Source: Betaproteobacteria bacterium LSUCC0117
GTDB lineage: Bacteria; Pseudomonadota; Gammaproteobacteria; Burkholderiales; Burkholderiaceae_C
NCBI GenBank assembly: GCA_030441535.1
Contig: JAUJFZ010000001.1
Location: forward strand, 524,001-588,000
DNA length: 64,000 bases
Reading direction: 5' to 3'
Positions 1-8,499 of this stretch are shown piece after piece. The position numbers and the translations under genes are program-made. The notes beneath the pieces are model-generated. The model saw only the letters and a list, made by a program, of their open reading frames with translations. It did not search any database and was not told the origin of the DNA. Position 1 is the first letter of the stretch, and every line of letters begins with the position of its first letter.

Positions 1-121
1 CTGCGAGGTATTTGACGCCGTCTGTGATGACGAACTGGCGGGCTACGCGCCAGTAATGAGCGGTGCCTGTGAACTGGGCAAATTTTGCTAAATCTGGCGG
101 CTCTGTGTCTTTGGTATTCAT
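1..121 (-). CDS. DUF6876-like protein, N-terminal part (runs off the window)
   Basis: The first 40 codons of a minus-strand gene are visible, starting at ATG (121 to 119) and open to the window edge. The peptide contains FTGTAHYWR followed by ITDGVKYLA, which resembles the start of the DUF6876 family, a group of small proteins of unknown function often met on mobile DNA. That family call is from memory of the motif, not from a search. No Shine-Dalgarno sequence precedes the ATG. A perfect inverted repeat abuts the start codon, so the gene may be controlled there. Function unknown. Confidence 0.6.
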   Translation of the reverse strand, partial: MNTKDTEPPDLAKFAQFTGTAHYWRVARQFVITDGVKYLA

Positions 122-122
122 C

Positions 123-150
123 GTATTCAAGTGTTGGATTACTTGAATAC
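123..150. repeat. Perfect 10-bp inverted repeat at the DUF6876-like start
   Basis: GTATTCAAGT and ACTTGAATAC are exact reverse complements separated by 8 bases. The repeat ends one base from the ATG of the minus-strand gene. It could be an operator of phage-repressor type or an RNA hairpin hiding the translation start. Confidence 0.7.
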
Positions 151-441
151 AAGTCTGTTGTCACCCTTGAAGAAGAGCAATCAGAGCCCGTTCAGAATGG
201 CCGGACTCTGGGAAAATCGGTTGACAGATGAATAAGAGAACTCGAATCAATTCAGTCCCCTAGAATTAGCGCCAAAGCGTCAAACTGAGCTGGGAAAACT
301 GTCTAGGGATTTGGCGGAGTGCCACTTTACGTGTGAAAAGTGCACGGTAATAACCTTTGCAGTGGTTAGGTCGCTTGTGCATTGTCGCTGCTGCACGGGC
401 GTTGGGTGTACCGTCTTCTCATGTTTAGCGAGGGGTTTATT
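151..441. other. Intergenic stretch between divergent genes
   Basis: No convincing coding frame was found. TTGACA at 221 to 226 could be a plus-strand -35 box, but no good -10 follows at the right distance. A short inverted repeat (CACTTT, 8 bases, AAAGTG, 323 to 342) lies upstream of the DUF4864 gene. The base composition is more A+T-rich than in the operons further right. Confidence 0.4.
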
Positions 442-936
442 GTGTCGAAAATATTTTCTTCTGCTCTGCTGTGTTGCTTTTTAAGTGGGGTAGCTTCTGC
501 TACGGCTCAGCCCTTGACGCACGTGCAAAAGAACGGAGTACCGGACGTGGTACATGCTAGTAGTCCTGCTGTTTCCAAAGCAAACGCTATCGCAATCGCT
601 ATGGTCATTCAGGCTCAACTCGATGCTTTCGCTGCTGACGACGCGTCACTTGCGTTTTCTTACGCAGCGCCAAACATTAAAGCCATGTTTGGTACGCCAG
701 CGAGGTTTTTACAGATGGTGAAAAGCAGTTACCCAGTGGTCTACAGGCCCACGTCTGTAACATTTCTTGAACCTGAGCCGGATGGCGCAGCCATCATCCA
801 ACCAGTTGCGATGACGGATGCGCAAGGGAGTGAATGGGTTGCTGTGTATCGCTTGGAACCAGTGTCTGGCAAGGATATATCGTGGCTAATCGCTGGCTGC
901 GTGTTGAGGGCTAAGAGCCCTCAAACATGGGCTTGA
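442..936 (+). CDS. Secreted DUF4864 domain protein
   Basis: I place the start at GTG 442 because GAGGGG (430 to 435) sits 6 bases upstream and because translation then opens with a typical Sec signal peptide (VSKIFSSALLCCFLSG, likely cleaved near ATAQ). Longer in-frame starts at 382 or 421 would bury the signal. The mature part contains a helix with VIQAQLDAFAADD, then FSYAAPNIKAMFG and FLQMVKSSYPVVYRP, the layout of DUF4864. That family is found in proteobacterial periplasmic proteins of unknown role. No catalytic motif is evident. The neighbours are accessory and give no hint of function. Confidence 0.75.
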   Translation: MSKIFSSALLCCFLSGVASATAQPLTHVQKNGVPDVVHASSPAVSKANAIAIAMVIQAQLDAFAADDASLAFSYAAPNIKAMFGTPARFLQMVKSSYPVVYRPTSVTFLEPEPDGAAIIQPVAMTDAQGSEWVAVYRLEPVSGKDISWLIAGCVLRAKSPQTWA

Positions 937-989
937 TAACCCGCCCCAACCGCTAACCCGCGGTTTCGACCGAGTGACAACTGGAAGTT

Positions 990-1253
990 TTGACGCTTGT
1001 GCTTCTCGCGCAACCAGCCCACGAGGATATTCCTACCCTATTGACGCCAAAAACAGGTAAGTTAGGGTTGCAGGACCACGAAAAGGTGTTCTGTGTGGAC
1101 CATAAAGAGATGGGCGATATCTTTGATATGCGGGGTATTGATCGCGAAAACGGCTGCGTGATCGTCGTGAGACCAGATCAATATGTTTCTCACGTACTTG
1201 CCTTGAACTCTTTTAGCGAGCTCTCAAATTTCGTCTCGGGAGTTTTGGTGTGA
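990..1253 (+). pseudogene. C-terminal fragment of a flavin aromatic-ring hydroxylase
   Basis: About 75 residues resemble the C-terminal thioredoxin-like domain of phenol 2-monooxygenase / 3-hydroxybenzoate 4-monooxygenase type enzymes: LLTPKTGKLGL, then DIFDMRGIDR, then VVRPDQYVSHVLAL. The FAD-binding and catalytic domains (about 500 residues) are absent. Just upstream, in another frame, FDACA (around 978) could continue the same domain, which suggests a frameshift as well. No plausible start codon with a ribosome binding site is present. I read it as a decayed remnant; the family assignment is by motif memory. Confidence 0.55.
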
Positions 1254-1355
1254 AGTGAAATAAATACTCAACACGGAGCTAATTTTGAGACTGGGACGGA
1301 CGGTGAATGACTATTGGTTGAGTAAGTTTTGTAGGATTGTCGTCCCACAGCACCT

Positions 1356-3002
1356 TTAATTTTCACAAGCGTCAGCGCGTAAGTACGCAAACGCATCCTC
1401 ATCATGCACAAAGGTGTGCAAAGCTTCAGTCTGCTCCCAAAAGCCTGCTGCCTTCAAGGCCCGCTCGACCGGTAATTTCACCCCAACCAGAACGAGTATC
1501 CTGCCTTGCACGCTCAGTTGCTGCAAAATTCGTTCCAAGGCTTCGACGCCTGTAGCGTCAATATGGTTCATGGACTGAGCAAACAACACCACGTGTCTAA
1601 CAGTAGGGTCCGCAGCCAACTGGTCGACAATACGCTGCTCTAATGCACTCGCGGATCCAAAGTCAAGCGCCGCATCCATTCGTAAAGCCAGTGTCGCGCA
1701 TGCTAATGGCGGTAAAGACCATAAATGTCGGTCCCGTAAACGTCCATCGGAATGCACCCCTACTTCTACTATGCGTGGGTGTAAGCGCCGATATAAAAAA
1801 TGTGCCAAAGACATCAGCACTCCAGTCATAACTCCCCAGTACATTGAAGGAGCCGATAACAAAGTAGCAACCACAGTGACGCCTGCAATGCCTGCTTCTA
1901 CACGAGCCACAAGCCACAGACGCACAAATTTACTGGGCCTGATTAGCCCCAATACAGCCACCACAACAATCGCTGCCAGCACGGCTTGCGGCACGTGGTG
2001 CAGCACAGGTAGGAAGTAGAGAGAGGCCAGCCAAACCACTGCGACAGAGAAGACGGTGGCCCAACCGGTCTGAGCACCTGCATAAAGATTCAAAGCCGAG
2101 CGGCTGAAAGACGAGCTAGTGGGGAAAGCCCCGGCCAAACCCGAAGCGATCTTTGCCAACCCTTGACCGATAAGGTCTTGGTTTTGGTTCCAACCCCTAC
2201 CCTGCCTTGAGTTGTCAACCTTGGCGCTAGAGGCTGTCTCTAAGAAACTCACTAAAGTAATCACTAGTACTGGCATCACCAATGACTGCAGCTGCGACCA
2301 CCTCAAAGCTTGAGGAAGCGCTAAAAACGAAATACCCGAAGGTAGGGCACCAACCACCACTCCACCACGATCGACATAGCCGGTGTAACGGCTGATGGCT
2401 GCCGAGCAAACCACTAGCAACAACACGGCAGGAAATGATGGTTTGAGCCGCCGAGACAGTATCAATAGGCCTAGTCCAAAGGCGCCGTACGCCAGAGTCT
2501 CAAGATTTATACCCCCAGAGAGACCAACCCAGCCGACTAGGCTTTGCCACTGCGACAAGATGATCAACACCGCTGCAGCCTGTGTAAAACCCATTAACAC
2601 GGGTGCATTCACGACATTGAGTAACCAACCGAAGTGCACCCAACCTAACACGATTTGGATCAAGCCAGCCAAAATCGAAAGCCAAATGGCCAGGTTCACC
2701 CAATCGGGTGATCCTGGCAAAGCAAGACCGGTCAGAGACGCACTTACCAGCAGACAACTCAAAGCCGTGGGTCCGACAGACAGTCGTACAGAGGAGCTAA
2801 ACAGCACCGCCACTAGGGCTGGCAGCATGGATGCATACAAACCGGTCTCTAAGGGCATGCCTGCCAAGGCCGCGTAGGCCACCCCTTGCGGTATGACCAT
2901 TAAGCCCACGGTCAAACCAGCTAAAGCCTCACCTTTGATTAAGGCGACCGAAGGTGCCGGCCAGCTTAGGAACGGCAACAGCCTTCGTAGCTGCTTCATC
3001 AT
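1356..3002 (-). CDS. SulP family anion permease with STAS domain
   Basis: A 548-residue inner-membrane protein of the SulP/SLC26 family. The N-terminal two thirds carry about ten to twelve hydrophobic segments, starting with the family signature region (LAGLTVGLMVIPQGVAYA, residues about 28 to 45). The last ~110 residues form a cytoplasmic STAS domain with DATG at the conserved phosphorylatable loop. Members carry sulfate, bicarbonate, dicarboxylates or other anions, and the substrate cannot be read from the sequence. It lies on the same strand as the DUF3179 gene, 78 bases downstream of it. Sulfate transport would fit the sulfatase genes further along, but that is inference. Confidence 0.9.
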   Translation of the reverse strand: MMKQLRRLLPFLSWPAPSVALIKGEALAGLTVGLMVIPQGVAYAALAGMPLETGLYASMLPALVAVLFSSSVRLSVGPTALSCLLVSASLTGLALPGSPDWVNLAIWLSILAGLIQIVLGWVHFGWLLNVVNAPVLMGFTQAAAVLIILSQWQSLVGWVGLSGGINLETLAYGAFGLGLLILSRRLKPSFPAVLLLVVCSAAISRYTGYVDRGGVVVGALPSGISFLALPQALRWSQLQSLVMPVLVITLVSFLETASSAKVDNSRQGRGWNQNQDLIGQGLAKIASGLAGAFPTSSSFSRSALNLYAGAQTGWATVFSVAVVWLASLYFLPVLHHVPQAVLAAIVVVAVLGLIRPSKFVRLWLVARVEAGIAGVTVVATLLSAPSMYWGVMTGVLMSLAHFLYRRLHPRIVEVGVHSDGRLRDRHLWSLPPLACATLALRMDAALDFGSASALEQRIVDQLAADPTVRHVVLFAQSMNHIDATGVEALERILQQLSVQGRILVLVGVKLPVERALKAAGFWEQTEALHTFVHDEDAFAYLRADACEN

Positions 3003-3080
3003 CTCAGCGTCGCGTTACTGCCTGCCGTTGGACGCTTCTTGGGCTTTGACCACCACCGATTGCGCTTGCCCAGCCTGCAC

Positions 3081-4274
3081 TCATTGATTGCGAACGATAT
3101 CGAAGTTGTAGAAGGTCGTATTCGCGTGAAAGCTTACCCAAGCGCGCAAGAACTGCTGGTAGCTTTGAACAGTCACCAGCTTCGCGCCCTTGCGCGGACC
3201 GTCGGTGCAAAGACCGAACTGCGACCACGTCGAACGAGTTGCCGTGTCGACGAGTACTTTATCCCTGAGTTCAAACTCCAGCGTCTCGCCATCACAAGTA
3301 CGGTCGTAGACGAAGGCCGACGTCCCATCCGAAGAGCATAGCAACAGCAGGTCGGTATTGCCGAGCCGGTCCATAACCATCTGGTGCTTCTTCAACTCGT
3401 TCCAATCGTAGGCGCGAGATTGCCCGTCGCACTCTAGCCCGATGACCAACGGTGGGGTGTCCTGCATATGCCAACCGGGCAAACTGGCCTCGTAGCTCAG
3501 CAGGCTGTGGAAAAAGTTGTACCTTTGCTGGAACTTTGGATCGTATTGAAGCACCTTCGAATCGGGATGCTTCGCGAGCCAGTTGGCCAGTGTCATCTGC
3601 TCCATCGGCAGGTCTGCCAGCACCCTGCCAGCCAGAGGACCCTTGACCGCTTCGCCAGTCTCCTGGCGCCACCACGACCCCGTCAGCTGATCCCTGAAAA
3701 TTGCGTTGAAGGTGATGGCTCCGACCAGTGACCAGCGCACTTCCCTACCGTCGAGGGAAGCGTCGTAGACGCGCCCACTACGGCACATGCCACAATAAGT
3801 GACCAGGATCGGGTGATTCGCGATAGTATCCGAGATTTGGTGATGGTAAAATGTCATGCACACTGGATACGCCTTGTGCTCGCCGTCCCGCTCAACCCCG
3901 ATCACCTGCATCGCAAGATCGACCTTGTTGTCTGCGGCATACGTGAAGACTGGGTTAGTCAGCGGTAGGAACTTGTGCTTGCCGATCCAGAAGTGGTTGA
4001 ACAACCAGTAGATGCCGCCCCACAGAGCGGCTAGCAAGGTGCCGCCAATCGCGACCGATTCGCGTTCCGGCGGCGACATCCGCCAAAGTAGGAATAAGAG
4101 GGTCGCCGCCAGTACGATGCGGATCGGCACGATCGATTTCCACATCAAGTAGGCGAAGTTGAGTTGCCACCTAAACTTTTGCAGCACCGGCGGTGTGCCG
4201 TTGGCGCTTAGACCCTTTAGCAGTTCGGCTAGGGGCAACGCGGCGAGCACGACGGAAAAGAGAGCGATATTCAT
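3081..4274 (-). CDS. DUF3179 membrane-anchored protein
   Basis: The start is set at ATG 4274, where AGGAA precedes at a suitable distance; an upstream in-frame ATG at 4358 adds 28 residues with no membrane or domain character. The 397-residue product begins with two to three hydrophobic segments (residues about 1 to 90) and continues as a soluble DUF3179 domain. It has the family's TYCxxCxSG hallmark (TYCGMCRSGRVYD) and a second LLCSSDGTSAFVYDR block. Two cysteines in CxxC spacing suggest metal or redox chemistry, but the family's function is unknown. The gene lies between the OsmC gene and the SulP gene on the same strand. Confidence 0.85.
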   Translation of the reverse strand: MNIALFSVVLAALPLAELLKGLSANGTPPVLQKFRWQLNFAYLMWKSIVPIRIVLAATLLFLLWRMSPPERESVAIGGTLLAALWGGIYWLFNHFWIGKHKFLPLTNPVFTYAADNKVDLAMQVIGVERDGEHKAYPVCMTFYHHQISDTIANHPILVTYCGMCRSGRVYDASLDGREVRWSLVGAITFNAIFRDQLTGSWWRQETGEAVKGPLAGRVLADLPMEQMTLANWLAKHPDSKVLQYDPKFQQRYNFFHSLLSYEASLPGWHMQDTPPLVIGLECDGQSRAYDWNELKKHQMVMDRLGNTDLLLLCSSDGTSAFVYDRTCDGETLEFELRDKVLVDTATRSTWSQFGLCTDGPRKGAKLVTVQSYQQFLRAWVSFHANTTFYNFDIVRNQ

Positions 4275-4619
4275 GATGAAGTTCCTGGGGTAGAGTTTCG
4301 TTTTCCAACACCAGCAAACCAAAGGCTGGAGCAGACTCCGGCACGTGATCGAAGCCATGTGCGACGCTGACTTCCTGGTCCATGGGGCCGCGCATGATCC
4401 GCCATGTGATGGACTCCAGGTCTTCGGGTCCAGTTTCGAGCAGGCAGTGAAATTGGCCGTTGCGGATGCGCCGTCCGCTTGACAACCATGAGGTTACGAA
4501 GCGGAATAAATGCTTCCCATGCCACATTCACGCGCCACGACGAAAGGCTACGACAAACTGGCGAGGGCGTCAGGGTTGATTCATGCCGACAGGCGTCCGT
4601 CAGCACAAGCGCGTCGGAT
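4275..4619 (-). other. Gap holding a possible short or decayed ORF
   Basis: No recognisable gene. In one minus-strand frame an open stretch from ATG 4527 runs through this gap and into the DUF3179 start region. Its middle (LLETGPEDLESITWRI, then PESAPAFGLLVLE) looks protein-like. There is no ribosome binding site, and the preceding frame also looks partly coding, so a frameshifted remnant is as likely as a real small gene. Confidence 0.25.
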
Positions 4620-5801
4620 TTAAACATGAATGACCTTGAGGCGAGTCTTGAGGTCGGTCTTGCAGAAGGCGTGCAGGAAGCAGGTCTGCTCAGATATGTC
4701 CAGCATCTCTTTGGCAATCTCGTCCGGCTCACTCGTTTGGAGATGGACGTGTGTCTCAATCGGATCAGCCTCCCCTGCTTTTCCCGTGCCGCCCGTGGCT
4801 CCTCCGAGGCTGAAGTGTGTGTCTTGAACGATGCGATAGTCGGGCAGGTCGAGCTTGAGCATCGACACGAACCGCCCGAACTGTGTCATAAAGCACAAGC
4901 CGATGCCCGCACTGATCAGCGTATTGGCATCGGGCGCGCGGCCATCCTCGGAACTAATGAACCGAAAAGAAGTACCCCAGGGCGAATACTGCATTTGCTG
5001 GATATCGAGTAGTCCATCATCGCGCATCTCTGCAACCGCGCCGATATTGAGTCGGCGGTCCTGCTGATCGGAAAGCGAGGAGCCACCACTCGCTGTGCCC
5101 TTGATGACCTCCTTCTTCGGTGTCGGCCCGACCGGAGCTATCAGCTCGAGGCGGTTGACCACGGGTCGGGCTTTTGCGAACTGGTCGCCTGGATCGGGAA
5201 AAAGCGATGCATCGAGTTCAACTGCCTTGGCCGTGGGTATGCAGGTTCCGTTCTTGCCCAATTTGAACCGGCTCTCCACTTGGCCTCGCATCAGTCCGTT
5301 GAGCGGTGACGCATAGGTGGCCTCGATCAAGAACTGGCTTAGCGCATCACCCTCGAGGTCGCAGTCGATCTCGACCTGGAGATCGACGTTCTCGGCCCCG
5401 CCTACCATCGTGCGCTTCGGCATAGAACCTTTCATGGTGTAGTAGTTGTCCTGGATCAGCTTCAGCTTGCGAATCGTTACGCCGCGCATCTCCGCCAAGG
5501 CCCGGATCTCGTTCATGAAACTGGCCACCATCCCCGCTGACAGGAACGCAAGCGGGCAAGGTGCAGCGTCGTGGCCGTTGAGATACGCGCCTTCGTCGGA
5601 GACGAGGCGCCACGTCAGACCCGTCCGGGCAGACCTCACCAGAGCTTCCTTTTGGAAACCGCTCAGCGATCGGACCCACGTCCTCAATGCGTCGCCTTTG
5701 CGGTTGACGGGTGCGTTGATACCGATGTCGTCGGCATTGGCAAGTTGGAAGAAGGGCGCCAGGCCACTTGCTGCAATGATATTTTCTCCGAGAACTGTCA
5801 C
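4620..5801 (-). CDS. Tandem double-domain OsmC-like protein
   Basis: A 393-residue protein made of two OsmC/Ohr-type domains (about 40 to 215 and 235 to 393), where a normal OsmC chain is about 140 residues. OsmC enzymes reduce organic hydroperoxides with a pair of cysteines. Domain 2 keeps both (C303 in ISAGIGLCFM, C374 in SEQTCFLHAF). In domain 1 the matching positions are serine 94 (LSAGMVASFM) and tyrosine/alanine around 163, so that half should be inactive. I chose GTG 5801 because GGGAG lies about 8 bases upstream. It begins just past the end of the frameshifted small ORF and points toward the DUF3179 gene. Confidence 0.8.
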   Translation of the reverse strand: MTVLGENIIAASGLAPFFQLANADDIGINAPVNRKGDALRTWVRSLSGFQKEALVRSARTGLTWRLVSDEGAYLNGHDAAPCPLAFLSAGMVASFMNEIRALAEMRGVTIRKLKLIQDNYYTMKGSMPKRTMVGGAENVDLQVEIDCDLEGDALSQFLIEATYASPLNGLMRGQVESRFKLGKNGTCIPTAKAVELDASLFPDPGDQFAKARPVVNRLELIAPVGPTPKKEVIKGTASGGSSLSDQQDRRLNIGAVAEMRDDGLLDIQQMQYSPWGTSFRFISSEDGRAPDANTLISAGIGLCFMTQFGRFVSMLKLDLPDYRIVQDTHFSLGGATGGTGKAGEADPIETHVHLQTSEPDEIAKEMLDISEQTCFLHAFCKTDLKTRLKVIHV

Positions 5802-5803
5802 AC

Positions 5804-6000
5804 TTAATCTCCCATCAGGAGGCCAGCAAAGGCGCGGGCCGTATGTGCTTCGAAAAGGGATACAACGCCTTGATTGACCGGGCTGCCCCTGGCCTCGGCG
5901 TAATGGACGGCGTCAACCAATCGAGTCGATCTCGCCCCATAGGTTCGTAGTCATCGATGCTGGCGCCAGGAACGCCATTGAAATCTCGGCGCGCGGTCAT
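5804..6000 (-). pseudogene. Frameshifted small gene of unknown family
   Basis: ATG 6000 follows a strong ribosome binding site (AGGAGAG, 6 bases away) and opens MTARRDFNGVPGASIDD. The coding signal then appears to move into another frame ending at TAA 5804, whose 48-residue tail includes AVHYAEARGSPVNQGVVSLF. The two halves join only through a frameshift. I do not recognise the family. It lies directly upstream of the OsmC GTG. Either a mutation has broken a small gene here or the read contains an indel. Confidence 0.4.
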
Positions 6001-6165
6001 GGCCAACTCTCCTCGCGCTCGGGGCGGGCTGCCATAGGCGCTGCGCTCCTAAGCCTGTCGGATCGCTTCTCTGTGCTCAACGAAGTTGCAGTGAGCCTCG
6101 CGCCAGGTAGAACCCATCGTGACGAGCTCGTTGCTGCACAGCTAGATCTGGTGTCCATGTAAGAC
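6001..6165. other. Spacer downstream of the SDR gene
   Basis: No gene recognised. Minus-strand frames carry scattered stops. One frame reads NELVTMGSTWREAHCNF before a stop, which may be more of the decayed gene next to it. No T-tract terminator is visible behind the SDR stop. Confidence 0.35.
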
Positions 6166-6948
6166 TCAGGCCCCCAGGCCGAGCGCATCGCTTGCACCCA
6201 GCGCGCCGATACCACCGTCAATCGGCACGTCGACGCCCTTGAGCCAGGCACTTGCCGGCGATGTCAAGAAGACGATCAGCTGGCCGACCTCGGCTGGATG
6301 GGCCGGACGCCCGACGCGCTTCAGCATCGCCACCGTGCGCTCGCCGAACGCGGTCTTGAAGTCATCTAGGATGCCGGTGGTGACGGCACCAGGACTAACG
6401 GTATTCATGCGTAGCCCCCGGCTGATCAGCGACTCGGTTTGCGCCATCGTCCAGACCAACACTGCCTCCTTGGACAGGTTGTAGGCACGCGTATCGTCTA
6501 TGGCCTGCTCTCGGCAAAAATCATCGAGATCGGCGTCGTCGGCCAGCACCATCATGGCCTTGACCTGCGCGATGTGCTCGCGCCACTGGGCCCCGGCACG
6601 CGAGGCGACATTGACAATGGCCCCACCTTCCACCATCCTGGGCAGCAGCCCAAGCGTGAGGCGGCGCAAGCCGAAAAAGTTGACGCGTAACACGGTGGAC
6701 GCCAGTCCCGGTCGCGGCGGCAGCCCGGCGATATTCAGCAATGCGTCAACGGGCGTTTCGATGGCCGCAACAGCTCTGTCGATCGAGCCGAGGTCGTTCA
6801 GGTCCAGCGGCAGGTAGCGGTCTACCGGGTGATCTGGCTTGCGGATGTCGAGAATCGTCAGACGCGCGCCAGCGTCGCGCAGGAGTCCGCAGGTCTCAGC
6901 TCCAATGCCGTTGGCGCCACCGGTGACTACAAAGTGTTTATCTTTCAT
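6166..6948 (-). CDS. Short-chain dehydrogenase, coniferyl-alcohol-dehydrogenase-like
   Basis: A 260-residue Rossmann enzyme with the NAD(P)-binding TGGANGIG (residues 9 to 16), DVxxL-type acidic stretch after strand beta-3, the NIAG strand, catalytic serine in VNVASRAG and the YNLSK active-site pair. It ends with the family's IDGG segment. The overall pattern (VDRYLPLDLNDLGSIDRA, VLRVNFFGLR) recalls coniferyl-alcohol and 3-alpha-hydroxysteroid dehydrogenases of the classical SDR type, but the substrate is unproven. As the last gene of the TRAP/sulfatase operon it probably oxidises the alcohol released upstream to the aldehyde taken by the neighbouring dehydrogenase. Confidence 0.85.
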   Translation of the reverse strand: MKDKHFVVTGGANGIGAETCGLLRDAGARLTILDIRKPDHPVDRYLPLDLNDLGSIDRAVAAIETPVDALLNIAGLPPRPGLASTVLRVNFFGLRRLTLGLLPRMVEGGAIVNVASRAGAQWREHIAQVKAMMVLADDADLDDFCREQAIDDTRAYNLSKEAVLVWTMAQTESLISRGLRMNTVSPGAVTTGILDDFKTAFGERTVAMLKRVGRPAHPAEVGQLIVFLTSPASAWLKGVDVPIDGGIGALGASDALGLGA

Positions 6949-6999
6949 GGGGTTATTCGCAATAGTTGGGGGAAGGGATCGCGTGCACGGGGGTCAGGG

Positions 7000-8499
7000 T
7001 TAAATCAACCAGCCGGCTGGGCCGGAGATGGCGTGGTAACCTTGGAACTGCACGATACCCTCAAAGCCCATGTTGCGGCCGATACCCGAGTGCTTGAATC
7101 CGCCAAACGGACTACGACCGTCCTGGGCCGTCGGTCCATGCGCATTTAGGTAGGTGAAGCCGCACTCGAGACGACGCGCAAGAGCTACCGCACGGTCGCG
7201 GTCGGCAGTCCAGACTGACGAACATAGGCCGAACTCGGAGTCGTTGGAGGCCCTAACTACGTCGTCCTCCCGGTCAAAAGGCATGATCGGCAGCACCGGC
7301 CCGAACTGCTCCTCGCGCACGATGCGCAGGGCTGGATCGGCGTTTAACACAAAGGCGGGGCGTTGAAAGTAGCCGGCCGCGTATAGCTCTGGGTCCGGGA
7401 CCTCGCCAAACTCGATTACGTCGGCTCCAGCGGCGCGGGCCTCGTCGATCATGCTGCGAACGATTGCGAGTTGCTTCGCGTTGTTCAGCGGACCCATCGT
7501 GGTCTCGGGCAACAAGCCATCGCCGATCACCTGCTTCGCAGCCACCTCTGTGATGCCGGCAACCACCTCATCGTAGCGTGAGCGATGTACATATAGGCGC
7601 TTGAGCGCCATGCAAATCTGCCCAGTCGACATGAAGGCGCCAAGGTACAAGCGAGTGAACGCAGCTTCGTCGAGCTGCGCGTCTTCAAGCACAATGCCAG
7701 GATCGTTGCCGCCAAGCTCCAGTGTCACCGGTGTCAGATTCTGCGCCGCGACCGTCATCACATGGCGGCCGATGGCCACCGAGCCGGTGAAATTGACGTA
7801 GCGCGTCAGCGCGTGTCCAGTTAGGGCATCGCCAATTTGCGACGACGAGCCAGTAATGACGTTCACCACGCCGCGCGGCAGCGCGGCGGCGATCATGTGC
7901 AGCGTGATCGTCGTCGCCAGCGCAGCGTTTTCGGCTGGCTTGACCACCACGGTGTTGCCGGCCATCAGCGCCTGAGGCAGCTTGCCCCCAAGAATTGCCA
8001 GCGGCCAGTTCCAGGGCACGCACAACACCGCTACGCCGCGCGGCTGACGTGTCACGATCGAGTCGAATGGCGGACCGATGATCTGCTCTTCTTGCTCCAA
8101 CCGCTCGGCGTATCCCGCGACCTGGCGGAAGCGGTCACCAACGCGGCTGATCTCGAGCATGGTCTCGCGCCGGATCTTGCCGTGCTCGCGGGTGAAGAGT
8201 ATCGATCGGGTCTCGATCTCGGTCTCGTCGGCAACGAGCAGCGCCGCTACCCTGTTCAGCATCTCGGCACGCTCGCGATAGCTCAGCGCCGCCCAGGCCG
8301 GAAAGGCCCGGTGCGCAGCTTTCACAGCAGCGTCGGCGTCCTCGCGCGTGCCGGCCGCAACATGGCCAACCAATACACCAGGCCGGGCTGGGTTGTACAG
8401 CGCATAGGTGCCCCCGTCGCCAGCCGGGCGGGCTTGGCCGTCAATATGAAGCTGGGTGGTGACCGCTGCGGTCGACATGGATGATATCGGGTTGGTCAT
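7000..8499 (-). CDS. NAD(P)-dependent aldehyde dehydrogenase
   Basis: A 499-residue ALDH-superfamily protein. The cofactor region VPWNWPLAILGGKLP is around 161 to 175, FTGS near 237, the general base E261 lies in LELGGND and the nucleophile C296 in TGQICMALK. The start is ATG 8499: it overlaps the TGA of the preceding hydrolase gene as ATGA, a sign of translational coupling. A longer reading from 8538 would overlap more with no gain. It would oxidise an aldehyde to the acid; together with the SDR it forms a two-step alcohol oxidation. The real substrate is unknown. Confidence 0.9.
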   Translation of the reverse strand: MTNPISSMSTAAVTTQLHIDGQARPAGDGGTYALYNPARPGVLVGHVAAGTREDADAAVKAAHRAFPAWAALSYRERAEMLNRVAALLVADETEIETRSILFTREHGKIRRETMLEISRVGDRFRQVAGYAERLEQEEQIIGPPFDSIVTRQPRGVAVLCVPWNWPLAILGGKLPQALMAGNTVVVKPAENAALATTITLHMIAAALPRGVVNVITGSSSQIGDALTGHALTRYVNFTGSVAIGRHVMTVAAQNLTPVTLELGGNDPGIVLEDAQLDEAAFTRLYLGAFMSTGQICMALKRLYVHRSRYDEVVAGITEVAAKQVIGDGLLPETTMGPLNNAKQLAIVRSMIDEARAAGADVIEFGEVPDPELYAAGYFQRPAFVLNADPALRIVREEQFGPVLPIMPFDREDDVVRASNDSEFGLCSSVWTADRDRAVALARRLECGFTYLNAHGPTAQDGRSPFGGFKHSGIGRNMGFEGIVQFQGYHAISGPAGWLI

